From the NCBI GenBank assembly GCA_009731375.1, contig BJOX01000242.1:734383-771982 (forward strand): DNA of 37,600 nt. Direction: 5' to 3'. Position 1 is the stretch's first letter. Every line of letters begins with the position of its first letter. The DNA comes from Paulinella micropora. Lineage: Eukaryota; Cercozoa; Imbricatea; Euglyphida. Under the pieces are notes generated by a model. The model made no database searches. It was given only the letters and a program-made list of their open reading frames with translations, and was not told where the DNA came from. The position numbers were made by a program, and so were the translations under genes. Of this stretch, positions 1 through 11,343 are shown in pieces.

Positions 1-40
1 AAAAAAAAAAAAAAAAAAAAAAAGTATATATATATATATG

Positions 41-77
<37 letters not shown>

Positions 78-360
78 TTATACATCGAACATCCAGTCAT
101 GAGCGAACGCGTGTAGTAGAGAGGTGTCGACTGTCATTTGTATGTATGTATGTATGTATGTATGTATGTGGGTGTGTATGTATGTATGTATGTCTGCCTG
201 AGTGTGTGTGCCCTGTACATAGCGTCTACAGACACAAACATATTTACATGTATATATACATGTGTACATGTATGATCAACGGAAAAAAAAAAAATCAGAA
301 ATTAAGAAGAGAATAAGAGAATGAAATGATGGAATGACTATGTTGTAATTGATATGGCTT
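1..360. repeat. poly(A), (TA)n and (TATG)n simple repeats
   Basis: The window opens with 23 A residues, then an alternating TA tract to about 73. About 60 bases of non-repetitive sequence lead to a (TATG)n array at 137-200. A 12-base A run lies near 284-295. The stretch 200-360 shows no coding signal. (TATG)n and (TA)n are strictly alternating purine/pyrimidine. Confidence 0.9.
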
Positions 361-379
361 ATAATACAAGAATACAACC

Positions 380-478
380 ACAAACACACACACACACACA
401 CACCCGAACATACATACATACCTACATAAATGCATACATACATACATACATACATACATACATACATACATACATACA

Positions 479-510
<32 letters not shown>

Positions 511-529
511 CAAACGCAAGCAGGAACAT

Positions 530-626
<97 letters not shown>

Positions 627-663
627 TATACACGCAAACAAACACACATACACACACACACAT
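380..663. repeat. compound (CA)n-(ACAT)n-(CA)n-(TA)n microsatellite
   Basis: Successive blocks are (CA)n at 380-403, (ACAT)n at 430-506, (CA)n at 530-585, (TA)n at 585-630 and (CA)n at 641-662. Nearly all 280 bases alternate purine and pyrimidine. Open frames here encode only Thr-His-Ile-Tyr or Tyr-Val-Cys strings and are not genes. Confidence 0.95.
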
Positions 664-690
664 AAACTGAAATGAAGTAATGAATGCCTC

Positions 691-1016
691 TTTACTGATA
701 CAGCTCTGATGTTTGAAGGCGATTTGAAATGTATGTATCTTGTGTGTGTATGTATGTATGTATGTATGTATGTATGAGAGATCAAAAGAGGCATGTATGT
801 ATGTATGTATATTTTGTATGCATACATGCGTCGGTGGACATATGTTTGAAAGATAAAGGTCAAAAAACAAATGAGAGAAAATAAAAAAATGAAATGATCG
901 ACTGGCTGTTTCTCATAATGAAAGAATGGAATGAAGGAATAATTACCTCCTTACTGATATAGCTTTGATGTTTAGAGGCGATTTACAAGGTCAGAGAGAT
1001 CAAAAGAGGGTGTGTG

Positions 1017-1048
<32 letters not shown>

Positions 1049-1411
1049 TGTATGTATGTGTGTATGTACTGATATAGCTTTGATGCTTGGAGGCGAGTTG
1101 CAAGGCCAGAGAGATCAAAAGAGGGTGTGTGTATATGTATGTATGTATGTATGCATGTATGTATGTATGTATGTATGTATGTATGTATGTATGTATGTAC
1201 GTATATTTTGTGTGCATACATGCGTCGGTGGACATATGTTTGAAAGATAAAAGTCAAAAAAAAAAAAAAATGAGAGAAAATAAAAGAATGAAATGATCGA
1301 TTGGCTGCTTCTCATGATGAAAGAATGGAATGAACGAATAATGATTACCTCTTTACTGATATAGCTTTGATGTTTAGAGGCGAGCTGCAGGGCTAGAGAG
1401 ATCAAAAGGGG
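691..1411 (+). repeat. tandem array of island family 1 between (TATG)n blocks
   Basis: A ~60 bp island with the core TTTGATGTTTAGAGGCGA and ending GAGATCAAAAGAGGG starts near 691 (diverged), 951, 1067 and 1353. A second ~140 bp part, from ATTTTGTGTGCATACATGCG through an A-rich stretch to AATTACCTC, occurs at 811-950 and 1205-1352. The full unit is therefore island, then (TATG)n, then the second part. The 951 copy lacks the second part. Differences between copies are point changes and (TATG)n length. No convincing reading frame crosses it. Confidence 0.85.
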
Positions 1412-1431
1412 GTGAGGCCTTCCTTCTGTTA

Positions 1432-1499
1432 CCTATGCATGTGTATGTATGTATGTATGTATGTATGCATGTATGTATGCATGTATGTATGTATGCATA

Positions 1500-1534
<35 letters not shown>

Positions 1535-1660
1535 ACGTGTGTGTATGTATGTATGTATGTATGTATGTATGTATGCATGCATGCATGTATGTATTCATAG
1601 TATGTATGCATGTATATATGTATGTATATATATGTGTATGTATACATAGTATGTATGTAT
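1432..1660 (+). repeat. (TATG)n array with (GT)n core
   Basis: Tetranucleotide TATG/CATG repeats run from 1437 to 1660, with a pure GT stretch at 1500-1519. The only non-simple sequence is single-base variants such as TGCATGCATGCATG at 1572-1585. Confidence 0.9.
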
Positions 1661-1859
1661 ATACCTTTAGGTAGGCATGCAGTCTGTGTTTGATATGTTG
1701 ACGAGTGTGTATATATGTATACATGTATGTATGTATGTATGTATGTATGTATGTATGTATACATAGTATGTTATGTATGTACCTTTAGGTAGGCATGCAG
1801 TCTGTGTTTGATATGTTGAAGAGTGTGTATATATGTATATATGTATGTATGTATGTATG

Positions 1860-1893
<34 letters not shown>

Positions 1894-2735
1894 TGCATAG
1901 TATGTTATGTATACCTTTAGGTAAGCATGCAGTCTGTATTTGACTTGTTGAAGAGTGTGTATATATGTATTTATGTATGTATGTATGTATGTATGTATGT
2001 ATGCATGTATGTATGTATGTACATATCTTTAGGTAGGCATGCAGTTGATGTGTGTAAGAGTACGTACGTACATATGTATGTATGTATGTACGTATGTATG
2101 TATGTATGTATGTATGTATGTATGCACGCACGAATGTATGTATGTATGTATGTATGCATGTATGTATGCATGTATGTATGTATGTATGTATGTATGTCTG
2201 TATGTATGTACGTATGTATGTAAGTAGTATGTATGTATGTATGTATATATGTATGTATCTATGTATCTATGTATGTATGTATATATGCATGTATGTATGT
2301 ATGTATGTATCATATATAGTATGTTATGTATATACCTTTAGGTAGGCATGCAGTCTGTGTTTGATATGTTGAAGAGTATGTATGTATGTATGTATGAATG
2401 TATGTATGTATGTATGTATGAATGTATGTATGAATGTATGTATGAATGTATGTATGTATGAATGCATACCTTTAGGAATGCATACCTTTAGGTAGGCATA
2501 CAGACTGTGTTTGATATGTTGAAGAGTATGTATGTATGTATGTATGTATGTATGTATGTATACATAGTATGTTATGTATATACCTTCAGGTAGGCATGCA
2601 GTCTGAGTTTTATATGTTGAAGAGTATGCATGTATATACATATATATATACATATATATATATATATAATATATATACATACATACATACATACATACAT
2701 ATGTATATATATGTACATATATATATATATATACA

Positions 2736-2771
<36 letters not shown>

Positions 2772-2866
2772 CGTATGTATGTATGTATGTATGTATGTAT
2801 GTATACATAGTACGTTATGTATATACCTTTAGGTAGGCATGCAGGCTGTGTTTGATATGTTTTAGA
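1642..2866 (+). repeat. island family 2: eight ~65 bp copies in a (TATG)n array
   Basis: The core CTTTAGGTAGGCATGCAG is followed by TCTGTGTTTGATATGTTGAAGAG and then (TATG)n or (TATA)n. Copies begin near 1663, 1781, 1913, 2023, 2333, 2482, 2581 and 2824, with a truncated extra piece at 2467. Most copies are preceded by ACATAGTATGTTATGTATAT, so the repeating unit is larger than the core. Spacing varies from 99 to 310 bp because the tetranucleotide filler changes in length. Near 2640-2740 the filler switches strand, from ACAT to TATG, making a local inverted repeat. Confidence 0.88.
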
Positions 2867-3044
2867 ACCTCTACCCGACGCAGTTCGTCTTCGCCTGTGC
2901 AAACAAGTAAAAGGGAAGCAGGTAAGTAAATAAGGAAGGAAGGAAGGAAGGAAGGAAGGAAGGAAAGAAGGAAGAAAGGAACGAACGAACGAACGGAGGA
3001 AGAAATGGAGTAAGTAAGGAGTTAGGGCATGTCGAAAAGTGAAA
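2867..3044. other. short unique spacer with (GGAA)n and (GAAC)n
   Basis: About 65 bases of non-repetitive sequence (2867-2930) are followed by (GGAA)n at 2934-2977 and four GAAC units near 2981-2995. No gene is seen. Confidence 0.8.
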
Positions 3045-3085
3045 ATGAAAGTAAGTGAGTACGTGAGTAAGTAAGTGAGCAAGTC

Positions 3086-3116
<31 letters not shown>

Positions 3117-3204
3117 TAGTACGGAGTTGTGCGGGGTTGAGAACGCCTGTGAAGTGGCCATAAGAAGTAAGTAAGTGAGTAAGTAAGTAAGTAAGCAAGT
3201 AAGC

Positions 3205-3237
<33 letters not shown>

Positions 3238-3329
3238 GGTAAGTAAGTAAGTACGGAGTTGGGCGGGGTCGAGAACGCCTGTGAAGTGGCCATAAGTAAG
3301 TAAGTGAGTAAGTGAGAAGTAAGCAAGTG

Positions 3330-3363
<34 letters not shown>

Positions 3364-3468
3364 CAAGTAAGTAAGCACGGAGTTGGGGGTGGTTGAGAAC
3401 GCCTGTGAAGTGGCCATAAGTAAGTAAGTGAGTAAGTGAGAAGTAAGCAAGTGAGTAAGTAAGTAAGC

Positions 3469-3500
<32 letters not shown>

Positions 3501-3581
3501 TAGTACGGAGTTGGGCGGGGTTGAGAACGCCTGTGAAGTGGCCATAAGTAAGTAAGTGAGTAAGTGAGAAGTAAGCAAGTG

Positions 3582-3620
<39 letters not shown>

Positions 3621-3660
3621 TAGTACGGAGTTGGGCGGGGTTGAGAACGCCTGTGAAGGC
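3045..3660 (+). repeat. (GTAA)n array with five copies of island family 3
   Basis: The tetranucleotide GTAA (variants GTGA, GCAA) is broken by a ~46 bp island containing GTTGAGAACGCCTGTGAAG and GTGGCCATAAG. The ACGG start of each island is at 3121, 3253, 3377, 3504 and 3624, giving a 120-132 bp unit. The last copy departs from the family after CTGTGAAG. The minus strand is open over a long distance, but only because the 4-bp repeat lacks stops. Confidence 0.9.
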
Positions 3661-3689
3661 TTCAAGAGCTTTTAGCAACGCAGAAAACG

Positions 3690-3808
3690 CCTCTTGTTGT
3701 TGTTGTTGTTGTTTTTGTTGCTGTTGTTGTTGTTGGTGGTGGTGGTGGTGGTGTTGAGGTTGCTGTTGTTGTTGATGATGATGGTGCTGATGATTATGAT
3801 AATGTTGC

Positions 3809-3842
<34 letters not shown>

Positions 3843-3945
3843 GATTGGGTGGGGCAGGAACGAGTGTGGGTTGTTGTTGTTGTTGTTGTTGTTGTCGTTG
3901 TTGATGATGATGACGATGATGCTGTTGTTGTTGTTGTGGAAGCAA
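3690..3945 (+). repeat. (GTT)n, (GGT)n and (GAT)n trinucleotide block
   Basis: GTT runs at 3694-3735, 3806-3843, 3870-3902 and 3922-3937 are mixed with (GGT)n at 3735-3752 and GAT/GAC units near 3772-3800 and 3903-3922. On the minus strand this reads as polyglutamine/histidine, but the frame continues into tetranucleotide repeats on both sides, so I do not call a polyQ protein. Confidence 0.9.
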
Positions 3946-4671
3946 AACGACTGCCAGGACAAGAAATAGCAAACAGCACACACCTACACCATACATACAT
4001 ACATATACATACGCATACATAGATACATAGATACATAGATACATACATACATACATACATACATACATACATACATACAAACATACATACATACATACAT
4101 ACATACATACATACAAAGATACGTACATACACACATACATACATACATACATACATACATACATACGAAGTGAGTGTGGGTTGTTGTGTGAGCGAAAACA
4201 ACTGTCAGGACAAAAAATAGCAAACAGCACACAGCTACACCATACATACATACATATACATACATAGATAGATATATACATGCATACACACATACATACA
4301 TACATACATATATACATAAATACATACATAAATACATACATAAATACATACATAAATACATACATACATACAAAGATATGTACATACATGCATACATACA
4401 TACATACATACATACATACATACATACGAAGTAAGTGTGGGTTGTTGTGTGAGCAAAAACAACTGTCAGGACAAACAACTACACCATACATACTTACATA
4501 TACATACATAGATACAATCATACATACATACATACATACATACATGCAAGATATAGCAAACAGCACACACCTACACCATACATACATACATATACATACA
4601 TACGTACATACATACATACATACATATATGAAGAAATAGCACACAGGACACACCTACACCACCATACATAC
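3928..4671 (+). repeat. (ACAT)n array with five copies of island family 4
   Basis: The full island is ~75 bp: TGTGGGTTGTTGTGTGAG, AACTGTCAGGACAA, AATAGCAAACAGCACACA, CCTACACCATACATAC. Full or nearly full copies lie at 3928-3995, 4168-4250 and 4427-4495. The last lacks the AATAGCAAACAGCACACA part. Copies at 4548-4580 and 4634-4668 keep only that part. The first copy follows the GTT block directly, so the TTGTTGTGTG element of later copies may derive from that junction. Confidence 0.85.
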
Positions 4672-4699
4672 ATACATTCATATATATATATATAATATA

Positions 4700-4731
<32 letters not shown>

Positions 4732-4771
4732 AACATACATACATACATACATACATACATACATAGATGCA

Positions 4772-4802
<31 letters not shown>

Positions 4803-5015
4803 TTACATACTTACATACATACATACTTACTTACTTACTTACTTACTGACTTACTCACTTACATACATACATGCATACATGCATACATACATACATACAT
4901 ACGTACGTACATATACATACGTACATATACATACATACATACATACATACATATACATATATATATATATATACGTACATACATACTTACATACATACAT
5001 ACATACATACATACA
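4672..5015. repeat. (ACAT)n, (TA)n and (ACTT)n simple repeats
   Basis: (ACAT)n alternates with TA tracts at 4680-4732 and 4950-4972. A short (ACTT)n block sits at 4823-4860, the reverse complement of the GTAA type seen at 3.0-3.66 kb. There is no gene. Confidence 0.9.
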
Positions 5016-5520
5016 TGTAATACATATACCAGCAAAGACGATGATGCCAGAACGCGCATACTACATACATACATACATACATACACATACATACATACAT
5101 GGAATACATATACCAGCAAAGACGATGGTTCCAGAACGCGCAGACTACATACATACATACATACATACACATATACATACATACATACATACATACACAC
5201 ATACATACATACATGTAATACATATACCAGCAAAGACGATGATGCCAGAACGCGCATACTACATACATACATACATACACACATACATACACACATACAT
5301 GCATACACACACACATACATACATGCATACATACATACATACATACATACATACATACATGTAATACATGTACCAGCAAAGACGATGATGTCAGAACGCG
5401 CATACTACATACATACATACATACATACATACATACATACATACATACATACATGTAATACATATACCAGCAAAGACGATGATCCCAGAACGCGCTGAGA
5501 AGGTTGTGGTAGTATGCGAG
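5016..5520 (+). repeat. island family 5: five ~50 bp copies in (ACAT)n
   Basis: The core CCAGCAAAGACGATGATG is followed by CCAGAACGCGCATACTACAT. Copies lie at 5016-5066, 5099-5149, 5213-5265, 5360-5410 and 5453-5520. The second has GGTT in place of GATG. The fifth is extended by a segment starting GCTGAGAAGGTTGTGGTAG, which recurs alone at 5834-5866. Spacing is 83-147 bp. Confidence 0.9.
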
Positions 5521-5870
5521 CTACATACATACATACATACATACATACATACATACATACCCATATACATACATACATACATACATATGTTACATACATA
5601 CATACGTACATACATACACACATGTACATACATACATACCTACATACATACATACATACATACATACATACATGCATACATACATACATACATACATACA
5701 TACAAACACACACACACACACAGACACGCACACACACACACACACATACATACATACATACATACATACATACATACAATCTACATACACATACATACAT
5801 ACATACATACATGCATACATACAGACATACATACGCTGAGAAGGTTGTTGTCGTCTGCGAGCTAGAAGCA
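5521..5870. repeat. (ACAT)n array ending in a second copy of the family-5 tail
   Basis: (ACAT)n runs with a (CA)n block at 5704-5746. At 5834-5866 the sequence GCTGAGAAGGTTGTTGTCG ending TGCGAGCTA repeats the tail of the fifth island at 5494-5521. Confidence 0.88.
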
Positions 5871-5885
5871 ACCACAATAAAGAAC

Positions 5886-6049
5886 GATAAACAATAAAGA
5901 ACAGGATAGGTATACGTATACATATACATCTACATAAACATGTAATATATACATGCACGTATTCATATAACAATAAAGAACAGGATAGGTAAGTATACGC
6001 ATACATATACATCTACATAAACATGCAACATATACATGCACATATTGAT
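5886..6049 (+). repeat. 80 bp direct tandem duplication
   Basis: A unit beginning AACAATAAAGAACAGGATAG, followed by CATATACATCTACATAAACATG and an ATATACATGCAC stretch, occurs at about 5889-5968 and again at 5969-6049 with few differences, including an extra AAGT in the second copy. Confidence 0.8.
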
Positions 6050-6707
6050 ATACATGTACATATACATATACGCGAAACCTTTGGGGTTGAATCTTCGTTG
6101 GCGCCGTCGGAGGTCCAGCAGGTGTTTTGCGTTTTCTCATCTTGTACCCTTACAACGACGACGACGCAAACAACGAAAACAACAAAAACAACAAACAATA
6201 AGAACAGCAAAAACAACAAAACAGCAAAAACAACAAAAACACTCATCATTTCCTCAAATTCACACATCTTCCCTATGGTACATAAGTATTACACTCCCAT
6301 CTCTTAGTAACTTTACTGACCCGTATGATACAACCAGCATTTCATTAAACATAGATCTAAATATTAACACGACGACGACGACGACGAGCACGACTCTGGG
6401 CAACAACAACTGCAGTAGCAGCATCAGCAACGGAAGGACAACGACGACAACGACGACAACGACGACAACGACGACAACGACGACAACGATGACAACGATG
6501 ACAGTGACGACAATGACGACAATGACGACAACGATAACGACGAAAGTACTGACGAAGACGAAGACGACAACCATCATAACAACAAGGAGAAAACAAGGGT
6601 GTACTGCCTTTTTACCGGCGACCTTTGCCTAAATTTCATGAAGTATTGCCATTATTTTTGTTGGTTCGTTCCTTCTTGGGATGGCCTTTCACAACAATTT
6701 ATAAACG
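6050..6707. other. short unique segments with (CAA)n and (GACAAC)n tracts
   Basis: Unique sequence at 6068-6155 is followed by CAA/AAAAC repeats (6156-6240), about 120 bases of AT-rich unique sequence (6241-6368), and GACGAC/GACAAC repeats (6370-6585). Another ~100 bases of unique sequence (6599-6707) precede the next CAA array. I see no coding signal beyond low-complexity Thr or Val runs. Confidence 0.7.
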
Positions 6708-7139
<432 letters not shown>

Positions 7140-7560
7140 CTTGCTCGGACACTGCTCTCATGGTCTCGGCGAGTCTCTACTCCTCCTTCCTCTCCCTTCT
7201 CTGTCTTCCTCTTCTCCCTCTTGGTAGGCTAGTTCTCCTCGCTCGTGTCTGCCTCTCTCACTACCTTTCCGCCTCTCCCTCCCCTGTTGCTGACCACTAT
7301 AGTGCACCGTCCTCTGGCGCCCTTTTCCTCTATCTATATTTTTTCTTTTTGAGCCTCTGGATCATATAGTGCAGTGAGCAAGCTCTGGCGTCTCGAATCG
7401 GCACGAGATGACTAGATTATTTTCTGGAAGTGGCGTATACCTGGGGGTATACATATACGAGTCGAAAGCCACACATCAACTTGCCACTGGTTTAGTTAAT
7501 ATTGTTTTTAATATTAATTAGATTGTTCTGCAAATGTTGCATTATTATCATTAAATTTAC
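7140..7560 (+). repeat. interspersed repeat R, copy 1 (5'-truncated)
   Basis: A non-coding pyrimidine-rich element. Shared landmarks in order are TTGCTCGGACACTG, GGTCTCGGCGAGTCTCT, a CTCC/CTTCC-rich middle, ACTATAGTGCA, a CTCTTTATTT-like stretch, ATAGTGCAGTGAG, CTCTGGCGTC and CGGCACGAGATGA. The tail reads CCACTGGTTTAGTTAA and leads through ATTAAATTTACAACAGCAAC into the CAA array. Copies 2 and 3 extend ~180 bp further 5'. The low-CDS, fixed-tail organisation resembles a SINE or the 3' end of a non-LTR element, but no RT or Pol III box was recognised. Confidence 0.75.
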
Positions 7561-7609
7561 AACAGCAACAACAACGACAACAACAACAACAACAACAACG
7601 ACGACGACG

Positions 7610-7643
<34 letters not shown>

Positions 7644-7859
7644 ACAAACAAACAACAAACAAACAACAAACAACAAACAACAGACAACAGACAACAGACA
7701 ACAGCACAACAGCACAACAGCCCAACAGCAACACAGCAACACAGCAACACAGCAATACAGCAATACAGTAACACAGCAACAGCAACACAGCAACACAGCA
7801 ACAGCAACAACAACAACAACAGCAACAGCAACAACAACAACAACAGCAACAGCAACAGC

Positions 7860-7890
<31 letters not shown>

Positions 7891-7895
7891 TTGTT
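7561..7895. repeat. (CAA)n/(CAACAG)n array
   Basis: CAA repeats with ACAAACAAAC (7638-7680), CAGACAACAGACAA (7680-7710), CAACACAG (7730-7800) and CAACAG patches. It encodes nothing recognisable. Confidence 0.93.
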
Positions 7896-7899
7896 TAAG

Positions 7900-7935
<36 letters not shown>

Positions 7936-7939
7936 ATTG

Positions 7940-8006
<67 letters not shown>

Positions 8007-8181
8007 TGGAAATTGAAGGCCGTAGCCACACACCATCTTTTAAATATACATGTACATGTGGATGTACATGTGCATGTACATGTGCATGTACATGTGCATG
8101 CACATATGCATGCACATATGCATGTACATATGCATGTACATATACATATACTTCGTTTAAGTTTTATTATTATTATTAAAT

Positions 8182-8229
<48 letters not shown>

Positions 8230-8364
8230 GCAACAACAGCAACAGCAACAGCAACAACAACAACAACAACAACATCTTCATCTTGCATTTCAAATACTTT
8301 GTTTAAGTTTTATTATTATAATTATTATTAAATACAAAAACAACAACAACAACAACAACAACAC

Positions 8365-8398
<34 letters not shown>

Positions 8399-8410
8399 AC
8401 AAAAACAACA

Positions 8411-8444
<34 letters not shown>

Positions 8445-8500
8445 ACGCCCTGGTGTCATAGCCCTAGGTTCAGAAGGTGGGCCCATGATCCACTTGCAGG
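7896..8500 (+). repeat. three AT-joint plus CAA modules
   Basis: The joint GTTTAAGTTTTATTATTATT ending in ATTAAAT(T)...ACAACAAC occurs at 7896-7945, 8155-8190 and 8299-8345, each immediately followed by a CAA run. Between the first two lies GAAGGCCGTAGCCACACACC (8017-8036), a member of the motif found at the end of repeat R. The last CAA run ends near 8440, followed by unique sequence into the next R copy. Confidence 0.8.
8062..8151. repeat. 90 bp strictly alternating purine/pyrimidine, palindrome-rich tract
   Basis: Units of ATGTACATGTGC and ATGCACATATGC repeat every 12 bases without a break in R/Y alternation. ACATGT, TGCATGCA, CATATG and GTAC are self-complementary, so the tract can form Z-DNA or cruciforms in principle. 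It is not a plain dinucleotide repeat. Confidence 0.85.
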
Positions 8501-8527
8501 CTATGTTGGTGGCCATGGGGCTCTTGC

Positions 8528-9036
8528 CACCTGCTTGAATGCTAGGATGTAACTCCTTGCCATTTCTGACCTTGAAGGTTTCTAGACAGCTCTTTCCTTC
8601 GGCCCCCAGCGCATGTGACTAATTGCTGGTGCCTGTTCCATTCGACTTGTTCGTTTCACACGAGCTTCTACCTTGTTGCTCAGGCTGTTTTCCCATTGGC
8701 CATGGCGAGTTTCTCCTCCCCTTTCATCTTCCCTCTCTCTTCCTTCTCTCCCTTTTCAGTGGACTTGCTCCTCTCTCGAGGCGTGTCTGCGCTCCTCACA
8801 GCCTTGCCTCTTCTCCCTCTTATGTTGTTGTTTTACTATAGTGCATGCTCTTCTGCTCCGTTTTCCTCTCTCTTTATTTCTTGTCTTTGAGCTCTAGAGT
8901 CCTATAGTACAGTGAGACATGCTCTGGCGTCCCGAGTCGGCCCGGGATGATTCGACATCTACTGATCTTTAAGTGGGTTTAAAGGCCGTTATCCATTCGC
9001 CATCATGCCGCTGGTTTAATTACTGTAATTAAATTT

Positions 9037-9037
<1 letters not shown>
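8528..9037 (+). repeat. interspersed repeat R, copy 2 (long form)
   Basis: It begins CTGCTTGAATGCTAGG, then TTCTGACCTTGAAGG, CTAGACAGCTCTTTCCTTC, GACTAATTGCTGGTGCCTG, CATTCGACTTGTTCG, TTGGCCATGGCGAG, ACTATAGTGCATGCTC and CTGGCGTCCCGAGTC. It ends AAAGGCCGTTATCCATTCGC, CATCATGCC, GGTTTAATTAC and ATTAAATTTACAACAAC. The order is the same as in copy 3 at 10343. Short open frames in its CT-rich middle are not conserved as protein between copies. Confidence 0.8.
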
Positions 9038-9079
<42 letters not shown>

Positions 9080-9226
9080 CGACGACGACAACGACAACAA
9101 CAACAATAACAACAACAACAATAACAACAACAATAACAACAATAACAACAACAACAACAACAACAACAACAACGCCATCTTGCATTAATCAGTTTGTTTA
9201 AATTTATTATTATTATTATCAAATTG

Positions 9227-9284
<58 letters not shown>

Positions 9285-9470
9285 GTGGCGAGTGAAGGCC
9301 GTAGCCGCACAGCATCTTGCATTAATCAGTTTATTCAAATTTGTTATTATCAAATTCAACAATAACAACAACAACAACAACAGCAACGTCAACAACAGCA
9401 ACTCGAAGGCCGTTAGCCATGCACCCTCATGCCATTCCTTTAGTTAGCAACAACATCAACAGCAACAACA
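9038..9470 (+). repeat. CAA arrays separated by short R-tail modules
   Basis: CAA/ATAACAAC runs lie at 9038-9172, 9228-9283 and 9357-9395. Between them are GCATTAATCAGTTTGTTTAA with TTATTATTATTATC (9183-9228), GAAGGCCGTAGCCGCACAGC with a second GCATTAATCAGTTT (9293-9357), and GAAGGCCGTTAGCCATGC (9404-9421) followed by CATGCCATTCCTTTAGTTAG. Confidence 0.82.
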
Positions 9471-9507
9471 ACAAAAACAACAAAAACAACCAACAGCAAA
9501 CAACAGC

Positions 9508-9553
<46 letters not shown>

Positions 9554-9649
9554 CCAACAACAACAACCGACAACAACAACAACAACAACAACACCACCAC
9601 CACCACCACTAATTTGTTGTTGTTGCTGTTGGTGCTGTTGGTGGTGTTG

Positions 9650-9681
<32 letters not shown>

Positions 9682-9690
9682 GGTGGTTGC
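9471..9690. repeat. (CAA)n(ACC)n / (GTT)n(GGT)n strand-switch
   Basis: A CAA run ending in six ACC units stops at 9609. After TAATTT the other strand's repeat begins, with GTT units and then (GGT)n to about 9688. The two halves are complementary, giving a large potential hairpin centred at about 9612. Confidence 0.85.
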
Positions 9691-10010
9691 TTCCCGGCGA
9701 AAGCCTACACCTGAGGGCCTGGGGCACCAAGAGCTGCGCGGCCATGAATGGGCTATTTAAAAAAGGGTTGATTACGCCCAGGTATCTGCCCCAGGTCAGC
9801 ATCAGCAAGTCAGCTGCACAACCGCCGGCTGACTTGGCGTGGCGCGCATGGTCTGTTTGTCAAGCCGGCGTATTTGACGTGGAGGATTCAGGAGAGCTAG
9901 TAGCGGCCAGGCCCTGGGACTGTACGGCCTGCTTGCAATGTACTCTTGAGAATCCCAACATCCAGATTACAACTCCGCAGCGTGGGGCAGATACCTCTGC
10001 CTGGGTGCAC
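9690..10010. other. 320 bp GC-rich unique insert between CAA arrays
   Basis: Unlike its surroundings this block is GC-rich and non-repetitive (for example CTGAGGGCCTGGGGCACC and GCCGGCTGACTTGGCG). A plus-strand frame from 9687 to 10064 is open for 125 codons. It runs out into the R-tail motif GAAGGCCGTTAGCCATGC, has no recognisable domain, and other frames are also partly open. I read it as part of a repeat or a non-coding insert. A fragment of a transposon 3' region is possible. Confidence 0.5.
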
Positions 10011-10161
10011 TCGAAGGCCGTTAGCCATGCACCATCATTCCATTGCTTTAGTTACTTTAATTAAATTCAACAACAACAACATCATCATCATCATCATCAA
10101 CAACAACAACAACAACAGTTATAGATTATTATTTAAATTGAACAACAATAACAACAAGAAT

Positions 10162-10208
<47 letters not shown>

Positions 10209-10277
10209 CCTTAACCACAACCACAACGACGACGACACAACAACAACAACATACACAACAACAACGGCAATAATAAT

Positions 10278-10309
<32 letters not shown>

Positions 10310-10342
10310 CCAACAACAACCAACAACAACCAACAACAACCT
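10010..10342 (+). repeat. R-tail module followed by CAA/ATC/CGA trinucleotides
   Basis: GAAGGCCGTTAGCCATGCAC lies at 10013-10032, followed by CATTGCTTTAGTTACTTTAA and ATTAAATTCAACAAC. A CAA/CATCAT block follows, then a second joint ATTATTTAAATTGAACAAC at 10129-10147 and CAA to 10340 with CGACGACGAC and CAATAATAATAAC patches. Confidence 0.82.
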
Positions 10343-10840
10343 GCTTGAATGCTAGGTTGTGACTCGTCGCCTTTTCTGACCTTGAAGGTGTCTAGATAGC
10401 TCTTTCCTTCCGCTTGCGACTAATTGCTGGTGCCTGCCTGCTCCATTCGACTTGTTCGTCTCACACGCGAGCTTCTACTTTGTTGCTCGGACTGTTTTTC
10501 AATTGGCCACGGCGAGTCTCTCCTTTCCCCCTCTCTCTTCCTATTCTCCCTTCTCCGCGGACTAGTTCTTCTCCCACGGTTTGTCTGCTCTCTTCACTGT
10601 CTTTCCTCTTCTTCCTCCTTTGTTGTTGTTCTACTATAGCGCATGCTCTTCTGCTCTCTTTTCCTCTCTCTTTATTTCTTGTTTCTGAGCTCTAAAGTCC
10701 TGTAGTACAGTGAGCATGCTCTGGCGTCCCGAGTCAGCTGGGGATGATTAGACATTTAATACTTGTCTTTAAGTGGCATTTAAAGGCCGTTAGCCATGCA
10801 CCATCATGCCATTTATTTAGTTATCTTAATTTAATTCAAC
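10343..10840 (+). repeat. interspersed repeat R, copy 3 (long form)
   Basis: It carries the same landmarks and order as copy 2: TGCTTGAATGCTAGG, TTCTGACCTTGAAGG, GACTAATTGCTGGTGCCTG, TTGCTCGGACTG, CACGGCGAGTCTCTCC, ACTATAGCGCATGCTC, CTGGCGTCCCGAGTC and GATGATTAGACAT. It closes with AAAGGCCGTTAGCCATGCAC, CATCATGCCATTTATTTAG and TTAATTCAACAACGAC. Small insertions and deletions separate it from copy 2. Confidence 0.82.
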
Positions 10841-10908
10841 AACGACAACAATAACAACAACAACAACAACAACAACAAACAACAACAACAAACAACAACA
10901 ACAACAAC

Positions 10909-10950
<42 letters not shown>

Positions 10951-10983
10951 ACAACAACAACAACAACAACAAACAACAACAAC

Positions 10984-11015
<32 letters not shown>

Positions 11016-11140
11016 GCAACAACAAATAACAACAACAACAACAACAAACAACAACAACAAACAACAACAACAACAACAACAAAAACAACAACAACAAACA
11101 ACAGCAACAACAACAAACAACAACAACAAACAACAACAAC

Positions 11141-11179
<39 letters not shown>

Positions 11180-11181
11180 CC

Positions 11182-11219
<38 letters not shown>

Positions 11220-11280
11220 AAAGAACAACAACAACAACAACAACAACAAAAACCAACAACAACCAACAACAACAAACAAC

Positions 11281-11343
<63 letters not shown>
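10841..11343. repeat. (CAA)n array with AACAAACAAC interruptions
   Basis: About 500 bp of CAA with frequent extra A (CAACAAACAACAAC), which shifts the triplet phase. All open frames are low complexity. Confidence 0.95.

Noticed and set aside
3022-4653. 543-codon minus-strand frame with polyglutamine/histidine centre
   Set aside because: It crosses (ACAT)n, (CAA)n and (TTAC)n repeats. Composition follows the repeats, and the islands are not conserved as peptide.
9687-10064. 125-codon plus frame in the GC-rich block
   Set aside because: It runs out into the repeat-R tail motif and has no recognisable domain. Kept only as an unexplained insert.
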